A DNA stretch of 64,000 nucleotides from the NCBI GenBank assembly GCA_028455995.1, contig JABELC010000011.1:124001-188000 (forward strand), read 5' to 3'. The translations under genes and the position numbers were made by a program. The notes under the pieces are model-generated. The model was not told the DNA's origin, did no database searches, and was given only the letters and a program-made list of their open reading frames with translations. Each line of letters opens with the position of its first letter. Position 1 is the stretch's first letter. The stretch is from Scleromitrula shiraiana. Lineage: Eukaryota > Ascomycota > Leotiomycetes > Helotiales > Sclerotiniaceae. This document shows positions 1 through 12,120 of this stretch, in pieces.

Positions 1-19
1 TTTATCTTTGAGATTATAG

Positions 20-777
20 ATACGGTGACTAACGGGGAAAGGATGGCGTATATAGAAGGGAGAATTGCGCGTCAGAATCCGGGTTCTTTGAGAGATGGGT
101 CGTTCATGGATGAGAGTGTAGGATCGAGGAATCAGGCGCATGAACATACTCGGGCGGAAACTGGAAGAAAGGAGAAAGAGGTCCAGAGAGCTCCGACTAC
201 GATGGGTCAATTGTTAGAGATTGATTTGGGAGAGGAAACTAGGAGGAGGAATGCGGAAAGAACGGAAATGGCGAGAAGGAGGGCTCAAGGGGAGGTTATT
301 GAAGATGAGGATAAACCGCCTGAGAAGGTTAGATTGGATAAATTTGGTAGACCGAGACGTGTGCGTAAGAGAAGAGGTAGTGAAGATGTACAGCGGGACA
401 TGTTAGTCGAAGAAATCCTCCGAGAAAATCGACGTAAGTTCCTCATCTCCATCTTACCCTACCCATCCAATTTCCTCACACTAACCCCCCCTAAAGTAGA
501 AATCTACACACCTCCCGAACCCACCCCCACCGACTCACCCAACCCCCCCGCAAACGACGACCAACTCGCCGAATCCTTCCGCAAAGACTGGGAAGACGCA
601 GCTTCGTTCTCGCAGTTACAGAGACAGCAACAACAGGCGGCGAAGAATAAGGTTAAGAAGAAGGGGGAAAAGACAGAGGAGGAATTGTATATGAAGGGGC
701 CGAAGTTGGGGGGGAGTAGGAGTGCAAGGGCGGCGATGAGGGAAATGATGCTGGCGAGGAAGGGGGGGAAGAAGTAA
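20..777 (+). CDS. Tls1 / C9orf78 (Hep_59) family protein, 5'-partial
   Basis: This is the C-terminal part of a Hep_59 family protein; relatives are fission yeast Tls1 and human C9orf78, nuclear factors tied to the spliceosome and, in yeast, to telomeric silencing. The call rests on the block MAYIEGRIARQN, the central EIDLG segment, the basic stretch LDKFGRPRRVRKRRGS and the helix VEEILRENR, followed by a charged tail ending KKGGKK. The reading frame is open to base 1, but bases 1-19 look like an intron 3' end (TTATAG), so the visible exon probably starts at 20 and the true start lies outside the window. A 63-bp intron at 434-496 (donor GTAAGT, branch CTAAC, acceptor AAAG) has no stop and keeps frame; removing it gives ENR-LEIY, the expected family sequence. 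The gene is convergent with the next one. The family call is by recognition, not a search. Confidence 0.72.
434..496 (+). other. 63-bp stop-free, in-frame intron in the Tls1-like gene
   Basis: The intron begins GTAAGT, carries CACTAAC about 17 bases before its end and closes with AAAG. It is a multiple of three long and contains no stop, so retaining it would add 21 residues without truncation. A second AG three bases later would give a 66-bp variant. Splicing at 496 restores the family segment LEIY. Confidence 0.7.
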
Positions 778-1617
778 GTGGTGTTGAGTTGAGTGGGAGA
801 GACAGTTCATGATTGGGATTGGGATTGAGGGGTGCATGGTAAGAGGATAGGGGTGGGCAGAGTGCATGTGTATGATAGTTTAACAGCTTACCTAGTCTAA
901 TTATTACTCGCAGACAGCTACTCTAAATCATCAATCAATTGAAAGACAGAAGATAGAAAGTTCGGACAGAAGAGAAGCAGCCTCGTCATATCGTCATATC
1001 GTCATATCATCATATCGTCATATCATCATATCGTCATATCATCACATCATAGCATATATTATACAAATACTAACATTATTCTAATTACCCACCCACCCAT
1101 CCTCTCCTTATTTTACCTAGAATGCTAATCCTCACCACTCCATCCCATTCCATCCCATCCCACCATACCCTCTCTAATCACCATTCTATCCCCCCTCACC
1201 TCTCCTCTCCTCTCTTCTCCTCTCATATCCCACTTTCCACATAGATTTCCAATCCAATTTAATCCAATTTAATAGATACTGATGAATCAACCCCCCTCTA
1301 TATGTCTTCCCTTTCTTCTCCTTCTTTTCTCGGTCGTAAAATCTGACACAACGCAACGCAACCAAATCGAATGGAATCGTATAGCTCATAGCAACCGAGT
1401 GGTTCTTGATCTAATTTGTCTGATTTGTCTGATTTGATTCGGTTTAATTTGATCGAGTTCCACATTGGGGGTTAGCCTATTATTCATATTATATTATCTC
1501 ATATCATACCATAACATATCGTGTCTGTAACAACACCCCCTTCTTTCTATAAATTCTACTCTTTCTCCCCCTCTTACTTCCGTATTACTCACTCTGGTGA
1601 ATTGCTGGGGGTGTTGT
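778..1617. other. Convergent intergenic region with minisatellite
   Basis: This is the shared 3' flank of the two converging genes. It has no credible ORF. It holds a minisatellite of about 9-bp units (979-1049), pyrimidine-rich CATCC/TCTCC runs (1090-1215) and short AT tracts near 1480-1520 that may serve in polyadenylation. Confidence 0.6.
979..1049. repeat. CATATCGT-type minisatellite
   Basis: The motif TCGTCATA/TCATCATA is repeated about eight times with units of 9-10 bp. Units differ mainly by C/G changes (TCGT versus TCAT), so the array is slightly degenerate. Confidence 0.8.
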
Positions 1618-3198
1618 TCATCTTGTTTTTATGTCCCTATCTCTCTCTCTCTCTCTCTCCCCTTTCGAATCTAACTTCCCCCCTACCCCCCCACACCCCC
1701 CGATCTTCTCTGTTCTATCACTCATTATGTCCGTATTTAAAATTATCTCCTCTCCAACTCCTAATACTATAATCTCCGTCTCTATCTCCGTGCTCATTTT
1801 CCCACCCCACTCCTCCTTCCTAACCCATCTCTCTACCCATCCTTTCCCTTCTTTCCCCATGCCATATCCTTTATTCATCTTCCCCTCCCTTTCCCCGTCC
1901 CCCTCCCCCTCCCCCTCCCCCTCTCCATCATCCCCCTCCCTACCCCCCAAATCCACAAACCCATCATGCGCCCCCACCCAAACCCCCACCCCACCCCCCA
2001 TCTCCTCCAAAGCCCTCACGATCCCCTTCCCCCCCTCAAACCCACTAATAACGTTTCCCCCCAGCCACCACGGATTATCGACTTTTGTCAACGGATGCAG
2101 GAGCGCTGTTAGCGGGAGCGCGTTCATTGGATGTACATGATGTTTGAACCATGGGAGGAGGGCGGAGGGGGAGGTGCCGTGGGGGGTGAAGAGGAGGGAT
2201 AGGATGTTGGGTTGTTTTTGAGGGGAGGGTGAGAAAGGTAAATTATTTGGGTAAGATGGGTAAGATGGGTAAGATGGGGTGGATGGGGATATAGGGAAGA
2301 GGGACGAGGGAGCAGAGGAGACGGGAGAGAGAGCAGATAGAGGGGATGATGTGTAGAGGGAAGATTGAGTGGAAGAGGGGGCAAAATAGAGAGGAGAATC
2401 CGGCGGCGTAAGCGGAAAAGTAAAATTCTGTTCCCTTGATATTTCCCCCAATCCCAATTCCAATCCCATTTCCATTTCCAATCCCATTTCCATAGTCGGC
2501 AAAGAAGGTGCCAAATAAGTAATCCCAACCGCGTTATGCAAGCCTGTTAGATCCCCCTTCTGTTTCAAAAATGTAATCGTAATTTCTCCTTCCTTTCCTC
2601 CTTCCCATATCTTAGGTACCGGAAATCTCAGAATATTATCTTTTTCCTTTCCATTTCTTCCCTTGCCACTCTTCCCTTGTCCCTCACTTTTCCCCATGTC
2701 CTTTCTCCAAGGTCTCATTTCTAAAACTCTCTTCTCATCAAAATACCCCCATCCCCTAATCTTCCTCGCTGCTCCGCGTTCCGCAAGTATAAATGTTGCA
2801 TTCCCATTCCCATCCTTCCCATTCCCATCCCCTCCCAAGTGTCCCGGCAACCCCATCAAAGTCCCCCGATGACAATGATCACTAGTCTCCTGACTCACAA
2901 CCACCAAATCCGGCGCTGGAGAGAGTGAAGAGAGGGAGGGTATACAGGGGGGTATGGTGTGGATTGTGCTGCTGAAAAGAGGGTGGAAGATTGTGGAGGC
3001 GCCGGTGAGCCAGGGGTCGAGAGCGATGGTGAAGGGTTTGGATGGAGAGGGGGATGTGGGGCTTGGTGGGAGAGTGACGGTTGGGTTGAGGTGGGTGTGA
3101 GATGGGAGTGGAAGAGGAAGAGGAAGAGGAAGAGAAGGTGGTGTGAAGGTTAGGAGGAAGGAGGCGTCTGAGTTGAGGTGTTTGATCGTTAGAGACAT
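1618..3198 (-). CDS. Metallo-beta-lactamase-superfamily-like protein, 526 aa
   Basis: This intronless gene encodes a protein of the fungal beta-lactamase-fold family often annotated as a beta-lactamase superfamily domain protein. Family landmarks seen are DPWLTG near residues 61-66, SQETSDHCHRGTL near 102-114 (in place of the classical HxHxDH zinc motif), FILAERGAARKIRGWGYFD, the core NALPLTALLHPL, NPWWLGGNVISGF, and AHDGFVDL near the C terminus. The substrate is unknown. It carries several low-complexity insertions: LPLPLPLP near 24-32, a Ser/Pro/Tyr-rich stretch in the middle and an acidic Glu-Gly run near the end. The C-terminal RERERDRD comes from a CT microsatellite just before the stop. 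The start at 3198 is chosen because MSLTIKHLNSDASFLLTF resembles the first strand of the fold. It converges with the Tls1-like gene and diverges from the zinc-finger gene. Confidence 0.72.
   Translation of the reverse strand: MSLTIKHLNSDASFLLTFTPPSLPLPLPLPLPSHTHLNPTVTLPPSPTSPSPSKPFTIALDPWLTGASTIFHPLFSSTIHTIPPCIPSLSSLSPAPDLVVVSQETSDHCHRGTLMGLPGHLGGDGNGKDGNGNATFILAERGAARKIRGWGYFDEKRVLEMRPWRKDMGKSEGQGKSGKGRNGKEKDNILRFPVPKIWEGGKEGEITITFLKQKGDLTGLHNAVGITYLAPSLPTMEMGLEMEMGLELGLGEISREQNFTFPLTPPDSPLYFAPSSTQSSLYTSSPLSALSPVSSAPSSLFPISPSTPSYPSYPSYPNNLPFSPSPQKQPNILSLLFTPHGTSPSALLPWFKHHVHPMNALPLTALLHPLTKVDNPWWLGGNVISGFEGGKGIVRALEEMGGGVGVWVGAHDGFVDLGGREGDDGEGEGEGEGDGEREGKMNKGYGMGKEGKGWVERWVRKEEWGGKMSTEIETEIIVLGVGEEIILNTDIMSDRTEKIGGCGGVGGKLDSKGERERERDRDIKTR
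1638..1661. repeat. CT dinucleotide microsatellite inside coding sequence
   Basis: A TCTCTC run lies inside the last codons of the minus-strand beta-lactamase-like gene, where it encodes alternating Arg-Glu. Slippage here would change the protein's C terminus or its stop. Confidence 0.8.
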
Positions 3199-6100
3199 TT
3201 TTGTTGTGTGTTGTTTTGATTGCGGCTGGGTGATTATAAATATTTTGTTTGGTCTTGGATGCTCATAGTATTTATGTATTCCGTTTTATTGGATTCGTAA
3301 TTGAAGGTATCAAGTAGATGTGATGAAATAGATGAAATAGCAAGCGCGGTTCGGAGAAGAAGTATAGAGCGATTGTTGGTATTAAAAGACGAATTAAATG
3401 GATGAAGGATAGAAAGCTAGAGAGAGTTGATTAAATCGTAGTTGTACGCTCCAATGGGTATTAAACAAGAAATGGTCTGATAATAGACATTCATAAAATG
3501 TCTCAGATGAGAAGAGAAGAGATGAAATGAGATGAGATAGAAGATGAATTCACACTCCATATCAATCTTCCCCTGCTCTCAGAAATATAAATATAATCAT
3601 CATCATCACCATCATCGTCTCATCTTCTCATCATCATCATCATAATCATCAAAACCAAAACCGAAATCAAATAAATACCCCATATACAAACCGCGTATTC
3701 CTTCCCCCAACCCATTCAACCTCATCAACAACCCCATCACCGGTACCAATCTCCCAATCTCAAAAGAATCAACCCCCTCGGTTATTCTTAACAAGATCTA
3801 CGATTAAGCATTCCAGATACACGAAAGAAGAGATGATCTACGCGACTTCGGGTGCGAGCTGGGGAGGGTAGGATTTAGCGGGAGCTGAAAGAGAAGAAGC
3901 GAGAGGGCAGCATTATTTATCATTTCATTTGAGGTTGTTCCAGCCTAGCTAGCTAGCTAGCTGCTGGGAACGCCCAGGTGAGGGAATCTTGGCTGTGGTT
4001 GATTTGGATTTGTGATCAATAGCCTCATTATTGAAGATTTTTCTTTTTTTCTTTTTTTTTCTTTATCTCAGTACAGGCAGGCAGGCAGATAGGCAGATAG
4101 GCCCATTGGTTTGATTTATTGCTTTGGTAGAGATTTTATATGGGGATTTTATTTTATATGGGAGAGTACATATATATAATTGATAGATATTTGAGAGCTC
4201 AGAGTGGAGCATTGGTAGGTAAGGGTAAGTAAGTACTTGGGGATGACCAAGTACCATGTAGCCCATCCCATGTAAGTAGATATAATGTTACATCAATCTC
4301 AAGGATGTAATATTCTGTCGTCGTATATGTATTACGTCGGTACGATATATCTACGTCGTCGTCGACGTGATTGATGGGTTGGTAGTACATTTTTTACGAT
4401 TGATTGATTGATCGTTCGTTGGTTATCTTTTATTTCTCTTTCTTTAGTTATGGTATTTATTGATGTTGAATTGGGGGAGCGAGATGGGAAGAGAAGAGAG
4501 GTATAGAGTATTGGTAGGTATATGGTATATATCTAATACAAGAATTCCTCATCTCATAAAATACCCAGTATTCTAATAAAGGAGTTCGTAAATAGTTATT
4601 AATAACAAGATAGCTCCCGCTACCATCTACACCATCTACTTACTCTCCTACTCCATCCTCTCCCCTCCTCTCCTCTCCTAAGCAAGCAAAGCAAGCAAAC
4701 AATCAAGCAAGCTCTCAAAAAAATCCAAAATATCAAGGATGAATATCCCAAATATTCGCACGACTCAAGCTCAAGCTTAACACGATACACCAGTCCGTCC
4801 ACACCGACCACACCGATAAAAGCTTCAAGCAAGCAAGCACATACCCAGAGCAGAGTCATGCTCTCTTTTATTATTCTCGGGAGGAATATTGTATTATACT
4901 GATATTTGAATATAATAATTGAATATAGTACTCGAGTAATAGGATTCTAAGATTTGATTTGATTTGATTTGAAATCCGATGGTTTGGTTTCGCCCCAATC
5001 TATCTATTGCGTTTGTTTGTTTGATCATTTGTTTGATCATTTATTAGTGTATTTTCTCCTTAACAATACGTATAGTGTCCTTCGAATTCGTAAGCTCTGG
5101 AGCTTAGATGGTTAGTTATATGGAGGTTAATAATACATTCGGTACAGTACAATGCTATATATACTATGCCATAGCTCGAAGGTATGCCCGAAGTACTATG
5201 TATATACCATCCATACATACCATGTACTCATAAGACGATAACCATAATAATTATTAATTCGTGGAATCAAATACCTACCTCGCTTCTTTTCCTCGCTCCA
5301 GTTTCTCTAGTTCCTGTTCAAAACATCATATTCAACCGTGCCATTCCTATTCCTATTCCCATACCCATTCAGTAAATAAATAAATAAATAAACAAATCAA
5401 CCCTCAACCCCTCAAATACATCCAAGCAAAGAAAAAGCTCTTATCGGATTCTCTTTCTCTTTTTCTCTTTTTTTTTCTTCCTTCCTTCTTACTAGCTCCT
5501 ATAGGTTGAGGTTGAGATTCAGGTGGGTTAGGTTCCATGGTTACTTAGATTGAGAAGCTATACTCGAGTACACACCAACACCAATTAAATCCGATATTAT
5601 ATGATGTGATGTGACATGCCATGACATGACATGCCCAGCCCAGGTAGGTGGGGTAGGTAGGGGCGCAGGAATGAATGAATGGTGCTGCAGTAACGATTGC
5701 GCACTCACTACCTACCTTCATCGCATATTTAAGTTACTGTTTTTTTGACTCAAGTAGACTTATTAAGTTGACTCAGGTAAGGTCGGTCTTTCTTTCTTTC
5801 TTTCTTTCTTGCTTGCTTGCTTGCTGCGATTGAGTAATCAAAATCTCTTGATTACTTATTATTACTATTCATGCAAGCAATATAGCAATTTTATGCTTTA
5901 AATCTCATACCCTCTATACCTTACCATACCATACCATACCATACCACGGAAGCTCCGAACATATATCTATCTATCCAAGCATTCCCAAACGAGATAAACC
6001 CAAAAGCTTTCAAGCTCCCCCTCATCAATTGAAGTGATGAATAATAATAACAATAATAATAATAACAATAATAATAATAACAATAATAATAACAATAATA

Positions 6101-8864
6101 ATAACAATAATAATAATAATAACAAGAGCGAGATGGGTGATGTAAACTAACTAACTGACTAGTAAATAATAAGTAAATAAATAAATAACTATAGATACGA
6201 CCGATATTTGGCCTCTCATCTATCCATCTATTTATCTATCCATCCATCTATCTATTTATCCATTTCTATCCATTTTTATCCCCCATTTACCGCCGTTACC
6301 TAGTTCTATCCCACCCAATTGAATCGCGTATTAACGATTCAGTCCCACCTATTTATTTTTTCTATTTCTATTTTCTATTTTCTAGCTATTATGTTTTTGT
6401 TTTTTTTTTTTTTTTTTTTTTCTCTTCCTTACTCTTTGAGCTGAGCTTAGCTAAGCTGAGTTGAGGAGCTGTTAATTGGTAGCTTGTATGGTGTGCGATT
6501 GATTGATTGATTGATATATACCTAATATACGGATTAGGTAGATATATAGATATATATAGATAGATATACTCGATACTATACGAATAATGTACTACCTCCG
6601 AGTCAAAGTTCATTACTACCTACCTACCTGAGAGTTGGTATCCTATTATATACTATACTATACTATGATCATATACTATCATCATATAGTATCATCGTGA
6701 TATTTTAGAGCGATTATTTTAATAATCAAATCAATCCAATTCAATTCAAATGAAATCAAACCAAATCAAATGAAATCGGTAATCACAAGATAAGTAGCCA
6801 GCTAGCTAGCTAGCTGGTATTGGAGCTTACGATAGGAAATAGGAAATAGGAAATAGGAAGGAAGCTATTGAATAGCAGACAGACCTCGAGATCAAGCTTT
6901 TATTATTGATGGTTTTTTTATTTTTATCTATCTTATTTTATTTATCTTATTTATTTTTATTTTGTATTTGGTTTTTCATTTCTTGACTCACTTATTTTAC
7001 TTATTTTACTTATTGATTTAGGTATAAATATATATATCTATCTAGCTCTAAGGTACGGTGCATCTAATGCATAGAAGAATAATTTGTTTAATTTTTTAAA
7101 TTTTTTTAAATAATTTTTTCCCTTTCATAAATTTGCCCCTCATTCACTCTCCGATTATTTCGCCTTCCCCAATCTAGATGGAATCCTTTGATTGGGCATT
7201 AAAAGCTTTCATTTACCCTGGTCTAGGTAATAGATCGTAGGTAGTAGGTAGGTAGTAGTGGGTAGTATAGTAATCAGGTAAATCAGTCAGCTCCATAATG
7301 GACTCGGAGTTGAAGGTTTATTATATGGAAGACTGCTGGGAGGGAGGGGAACGTGATTGCTTGGTTATCTATCTATCTATAGGTTGGTTGGAGTTGCATT
7401 TACCCCACTTGTAGCTTTGGGGAGGGAAGGGGAGGGAAGGGAAGGGAATTGGGATTTTTGGGTGGAGGGGAGAAAGGAAGGAAGAAGAGGAAGGAAAGAA
7501 AGAAAAAAAGAAGGAAGGAAGGAAGGAAGGAATTGATGGAACGAGAGGATTATAGAGGGTAAATGTTGGAATATGTAGATAGTAATAAGTAGTAGATGGA
7601 GCTTCGAATATCTTTCTTACCTTACCTTACCTTCCTTACCTTAGCTTAGCTTAGCTTAGCTTAGCTATAACCCTAAGATTACTCGATAGGTAGATAGATA
7701 GATAGATAGCATGATAGCATGATAATGAATCTTAATTGACCTTTCATATTATTCTTTTACCTTGGTCCTTGTCGAGATTGATTGATTGATTGACCTTACC
7801 TTACCTTACTTTATCTTACTTTACCTTACCTTCTTACCTTACCTAATCTTGACTTTGATCTTGATCTTGACCATTTCTTTACTAATCTTCTCTACTTTAC
7901 CTAACGAAAGAAGGAGAGGAGAAAAAAGGGACCCCTCAATCAATTTAACCCAGAAACAATAATAATACCTAACCTGACTATTACACATTCTTTCTCAAAC
8001 ACCAATTGTATTAAATTATTTTATTTTATTTTATTTTATTTAATTTAATTATTTATTAGGGAAAAGAAGAGAGTGAAAAGAAAAAGGAAAGAGCTTAATT
8101 AAGCTTCATAGCAAATCAAACCAAATCAAAGCAAACCTTAGCAAAGCATTTCTATATTTCTTTATCCCTTTGATAAAATATTTGATTATTTTACAACGTT
8201 TTTTTTTTGGTTGGTCTTGCTTGCTTGCTTGCTTGATTGCTTGCTTGTATTTTGTTTTCTCCAAAGAAGAAAAGAAACAGAAACAGAAGCAGAAGCAAAA
8301 GCAGAAGAAGAATTATATACTATCTCTCATAGGTAGTATATTATCTTTTACAATCAAACTATAAACCTGTATATCATATCTCCTACAGATTATATCTTCA
8401 ATTATTCTAAATAAAGAAAAAAAACTTCGAAGCTTCTTCTTCGCTTTTTTTTTTTTCTTTTTTTTTTAGCTATCGATAGCATTATCTCCCGAGGTCACTC
8501 ACCACTCCATCGCATATCATCCATATCCATATCATAAAACCTATATTGAAACAAAAATCCAAAGCAAAATATTCAATTCCCGATACCGAAGAAGCAAAAA
8601 AAAAAAAAAAAAAAGAAGGGGAAAAAAAGAAGCTGTGCGACCTCTATCTAATCAATCTATTACTTTTTTCCTTCCTTTTTTCTTTCTGGAAAAAGGAATA
8701 TCTCTTCTCTATAATCATACATCCTCTATACAATCCATACACCTTCCTACCTACCTACCTCTACCTACCTACCCTTTTTCCCGGAACCTCCTTTCGAAGA
8801 AAACTTGCAGAAAAAAGAAAATATATCTATATATCTATATATATTATTATATATACTTTCTGGA
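3199..8864. other. Microsatellite-dense divergent intergenic region, about 5.7 kb
   Basis: This stretch separates the divergent beta-lactamase-like and zinc-finger genes and should hold both promoters. I found no gene I can support. It contains an unusually dense set of simple repeats: AGCT tetramers at 3945-3962 and again at 6800-6815; TTCT and TGCT runs at 5789-5826; AAT/AAC at 6035-6122; a T run around 6400-6421; purine-only DNA at 7420-7535; TTAGC at 7638-7668; GATA at 7688-7710; TTACC/TTATC at 7790-7850; CTTG at 8212-8250; an A run at 8597-8614. Very long leaders upstream of regulator genes are common in these fungi, so part may be transcribed 5' UTR; that is inference. Confidence 0.55.
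6035..6122. repeat. AAT/AAC compound trinucleotide repeat
   Basis: About 29 trinucleotide units of AAT interspersed regularly with AAC. It lies in non-coding DNA upstream of the zinc-finger gene. Confidence 0.85.
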
Positions 8865-10702
8865 ATGGTCGAATCTACATTGATGATGCCTCCTCGTTCT
8901 TCTTTAACATCATCATTTTCCGTATCGGATGCAAATAATGAAGTTGTTTGTCCATTGAGAAATCAAGATGGTTCAAGTTGTCGCAAACGTTGCCTCGGCG
9001 TGAGTGCCTCTTAAATACTCTGCTTGTTATCTATCTGCTTGCTTGCTTGCTTTGCTGCTTGTACACTTTCTCTCCCCTTTGGAAGTTTTATTATTTATTC
9101 ATTTGATCTTATCTTCCCTTTCTTCATTGAAATTATTGTACGGTTCAACCCATGGTAACAAATTCCATTTCAAATGGACAGGAAAAACGATATCGATCTA
9201 TGCAAGAGCATATAAGAAGAGCTCATCCTGAACATTATATTTCAAAGCTTCCTGCTACCGAAGAAAGCTTTCAACTTATGATCAATACCCCGCCCTCTGA
9301 ACGACCACAACCACAACCACAACCATCATCTCAATCTCAATCTCAATCTTCACAGATACAACAATCACAACCAACGAGTACTCCAAATAAACCCTCGAGA
9401 ATTACAAATTCGGGTCCAACTTCACATGGTTTGTAAAATCTTTATTGGATTTTGGGTCCAGGCAGGGTTGTTGGTTTGCTAATATTTTGAAAAGGTTTTA
9501 CGCATGAACGACATAGTTATCATGGCGATGATTCGAGTACACCAAATACACCGAGAATTCTAGATGATAGTTCAATGTTACCAGCTGCCAGTGCTGCTGC
9601 AGCTTTGGCACAATTACACAATCATAAATTGGAAAGTGATTGGGAATCGGAAGTGGTGAGTTATTTTGTTATTCTAGTTAGTATTGAATTATACAGGAAA
9701 TTGACTAATCATTTTATCATTATTTTCAGGACTGGATGTCAGATAATGAAGCTCATAAACAAGCAATGAGAGCTTCTATAGAATTACCTCCAATTCATTC
9801 AAATCATATCGAACCTACAAGCGATCCATTTTCACATCATAGTGCACATAACAATCGAAGAAGAGATCTACTACCTTCAATATTATCCGCATCACCTCCT
9901 GGAAGATCATCAACTTTACCACCAATACATAGACATCCCAGTACGGGAAGACCTCGAAAACAATCTGTTTCAAAACGTGCTAGTGAACCACAACACAGAA
10001 AACAAAAATCCCGGGGTGGTGATCAGGCTCATTTGAGACGTATGAGTCATGACCGTAAAGCTCAATCTGCTGAACCTTCGAGTACTTTTTCGGCGGGTGC
10101 TTATGGTGCTTATGGTAAACGATGGGAGGATTTAATCGATGCTGCTACTTCTGCTACGGAAGATGTAGATGACGATAGAACACCTGTAAGATTTCTCTTT
10201 CCCCTTCCCTTAGATCTTTATCTTCCCCTCTTAAATAATTACCACAACTTTACTTACTTACATACTAACCAAAAAGAACCCACAGATACCCCCCTCCCCA
10301 ATCTCCGTAAATCGAGCCTCAATGCCCCCTTTCTCCGCCTCCCACTTCCAAGGCTACACCGCCTCACCCCTCCAACAAGCCCTCACACCCCCCTCCTACC
10401 TCCCAGAACCCCCGGACCCTTTCCCCTCGGTGGAATCCGGGGAATCCGTCGAATCGAACTTTAACCAGGGTCTGCTATCTGATTCTTCGCCTTCGTTCTC
10501 GGCAACAAATATTCAAATCTACTGTGCGGCGTGCCAGAATGTTAGTAGATTGAAGGATAGCTACGCGTGTACGGAGTGTATTTGTGGGATTTGCGGTAGG
10601 TGTGTGGAGGTTTTGATGGGGGAGATGGGGGCCAGGAGGAAATGTCCTAGGTGTGCTACAATTGGGGGACGGTTTAAACCGTTTCAGTTGGATATTCGGT
10701 AG
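8865..10702 (+). CDS. Zinc-finger protein with C-terminal RING-like Cys cluster, 471 aa
   Basis: I built five exons: 8865-8999, 9182-9428, 9495-9655, 9730-10185 and 10286-10702. Introns are 182, 66, 74 and 100 bp; the last three have clear CTAAT/CTAAC branch sites. The product starts MVESTLMMPPRSS. Residues 39-60 form a C-x3-C-x11-H-x4-H zinc-finger-like motif (Cys39, Cys43, His55, His60), with an extra Cys29. The middle is low in complexity: PQ/SQ repeats, then basic, Ser/Pro-rich sequence. Residues 413-456 form a compact cluster C-x2-C-x11-C-x2-C-x-C-x2-C-x2-C-x13-C-x2-C, RING-like but without the usual His ligand; the chain ends FKPFQLDIR. Two zinc-binding modules joined by a disordered linker suggest a regulatory or ubiquitin-related role, but I cannot name an orthologue. 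The donor of intron 2 is an atypical GTTTGT. Confidence 0.78.
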
Positions 10703-11752
10703 GGTGGTTATGAGAAGGGGAGTGAGAGGTAGAGGAGAGATAGAAAAAGAGGAAGATGATGAGAATAGGGTTTGGTAGATCCTGACAGCTATACTATTAC
10801 TCAAATCCACCCAAAGACAGCAGGATCGGTCGATATGCACCCCTAAGGGTTCTTACTTCCGTTCACTTTCATTACGCATACGCGTATGGGTTTGGGATAG
10901 AGACGGAGTGGTCAATTTGATATGGAGTTGAGGGAGGTGATGATTTTTACATTGTTTTGTTTGAATTTGTTCTGCTCCTGGGTACAATTGAACGCAGCAT
11001 AGACAGGATTACTTTGGTTTTTGTTTTGGTTATGGTTTTGGTTCTAGTCTTTGGGAGGGGAATCATGGATGGTGGGATCAATAGGTGGTGTTTTTGGTTT
11101 ATCTTATCTTATTCCCCTGGGTTCTTTTGGAGGGTTTTTGAGGTTTGTTTATACATGGCATTGGATTGTCGATGATGACTACTTTGGATTGGTTCGGTTT
11201 GGTTTATTGGGTTTTGCTTATATGTGGCATTGATTGGGTATAAGTCATGCGTGATGGAGGGATGGATGGATGGATGAAATTGTCTTTGAATGTTTATGAA
11301 TTCAGGTTGGATGATGATGATGATGAATGAGGGATGAGGAATGAATCAATTGATGGTCTGATCTGATCTGATCTGGTCTGTCATTGGCTGATGGATATGA
11401 TTGAATTGGATAGGACCAAATGTTTATAGTCAGTCACGTTGGATAGATGGATAGATGAATCAATAAATCGATCAAGAAATAAAAGTCAAGGTTTCAAAAA
11501 AAAATAAAAAAAGGCTATATACGAGCTCTTTCTCAGGGTTGACCCCCCCAAGATGGAGGGAGGCGCGGCTGAAGAAATAAAAAAATAAAAAATAAAAACA
11601 TGGATGTGTTGAATGAGTGGACAAGAATAACCAAAATAAGACATAACAAAACAAAACATAACAAAATAGCCCTATCGGTTATAAATCTCCCAATTGGGGA
11701 ATACATACATAATGACGCAGGTGATTGATTGATTCTTCAATAAGGAGCTGAA

Positions 11753-11779
11753 TTTTTTTTTTTTTTTTTTTTTTTTTTT
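11753..11779. repeat. Poly(T) tract, 27 bp
   Basis: An uninterrupted T run in intergenic DNA. No target duplication or retroposed sequence is evident beside it. Confidence 0.9.
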
Positions 11780-12001
11780 GAACTAATTATATTTAGTTAT
11801 ATTTAGTTATAGATATAGTATAGATATAGTATAGATATAGTATAGATACAGTATAGATATAGATACGCAATCGATGATCGAGTGATGGAGTGATGGATGG
11901 ATGTTGAATTTCGGTTTTGCTTTCTGCTTTCTGCTTTGGTGCGGGGGGTGCCGGGGGGGGAGGGGGAGGGGGGGGTGCCGGGGGGGAGGGGGAGGGGGGC
12001 A

Positions 12002-12120
12002 TGCATGTATGTATGTATGTATGTATGTATGTATGTATGTATGTATGTATGTATGTATGTATGTATGTATGTATGTATGTATGTATGTATGTATGTATGT
12101 ATGTATGTATGTATGTATGC
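12002..12120. repeat. TATG tetranucleotide microsatellite, about 29 units
   Basis: Nearly perfect ATGT units run for about 115 bases, with ATGC/GTGC variants at the ends. It abuts a G-rich purine tract on its left. All three plus-strand frames and the complement read through it, producing spurious ORFs. Confidence 0.95.

Noticed and set aside
1631..2140. Plus-strand Ser/Pro-rich ORF opposite the beta-lactamase-like gene
   Set aside because: It is a shadow of the minus-strand gene in purine/pyrimidine-biased DNA.
3612..3794. 60-aa minus-strand ORF ending in DDYDDDDEKMRR
   Set aside because: It is short, the tail comes from a CAT/ATC repeat, and no splice partners or family were recognised.
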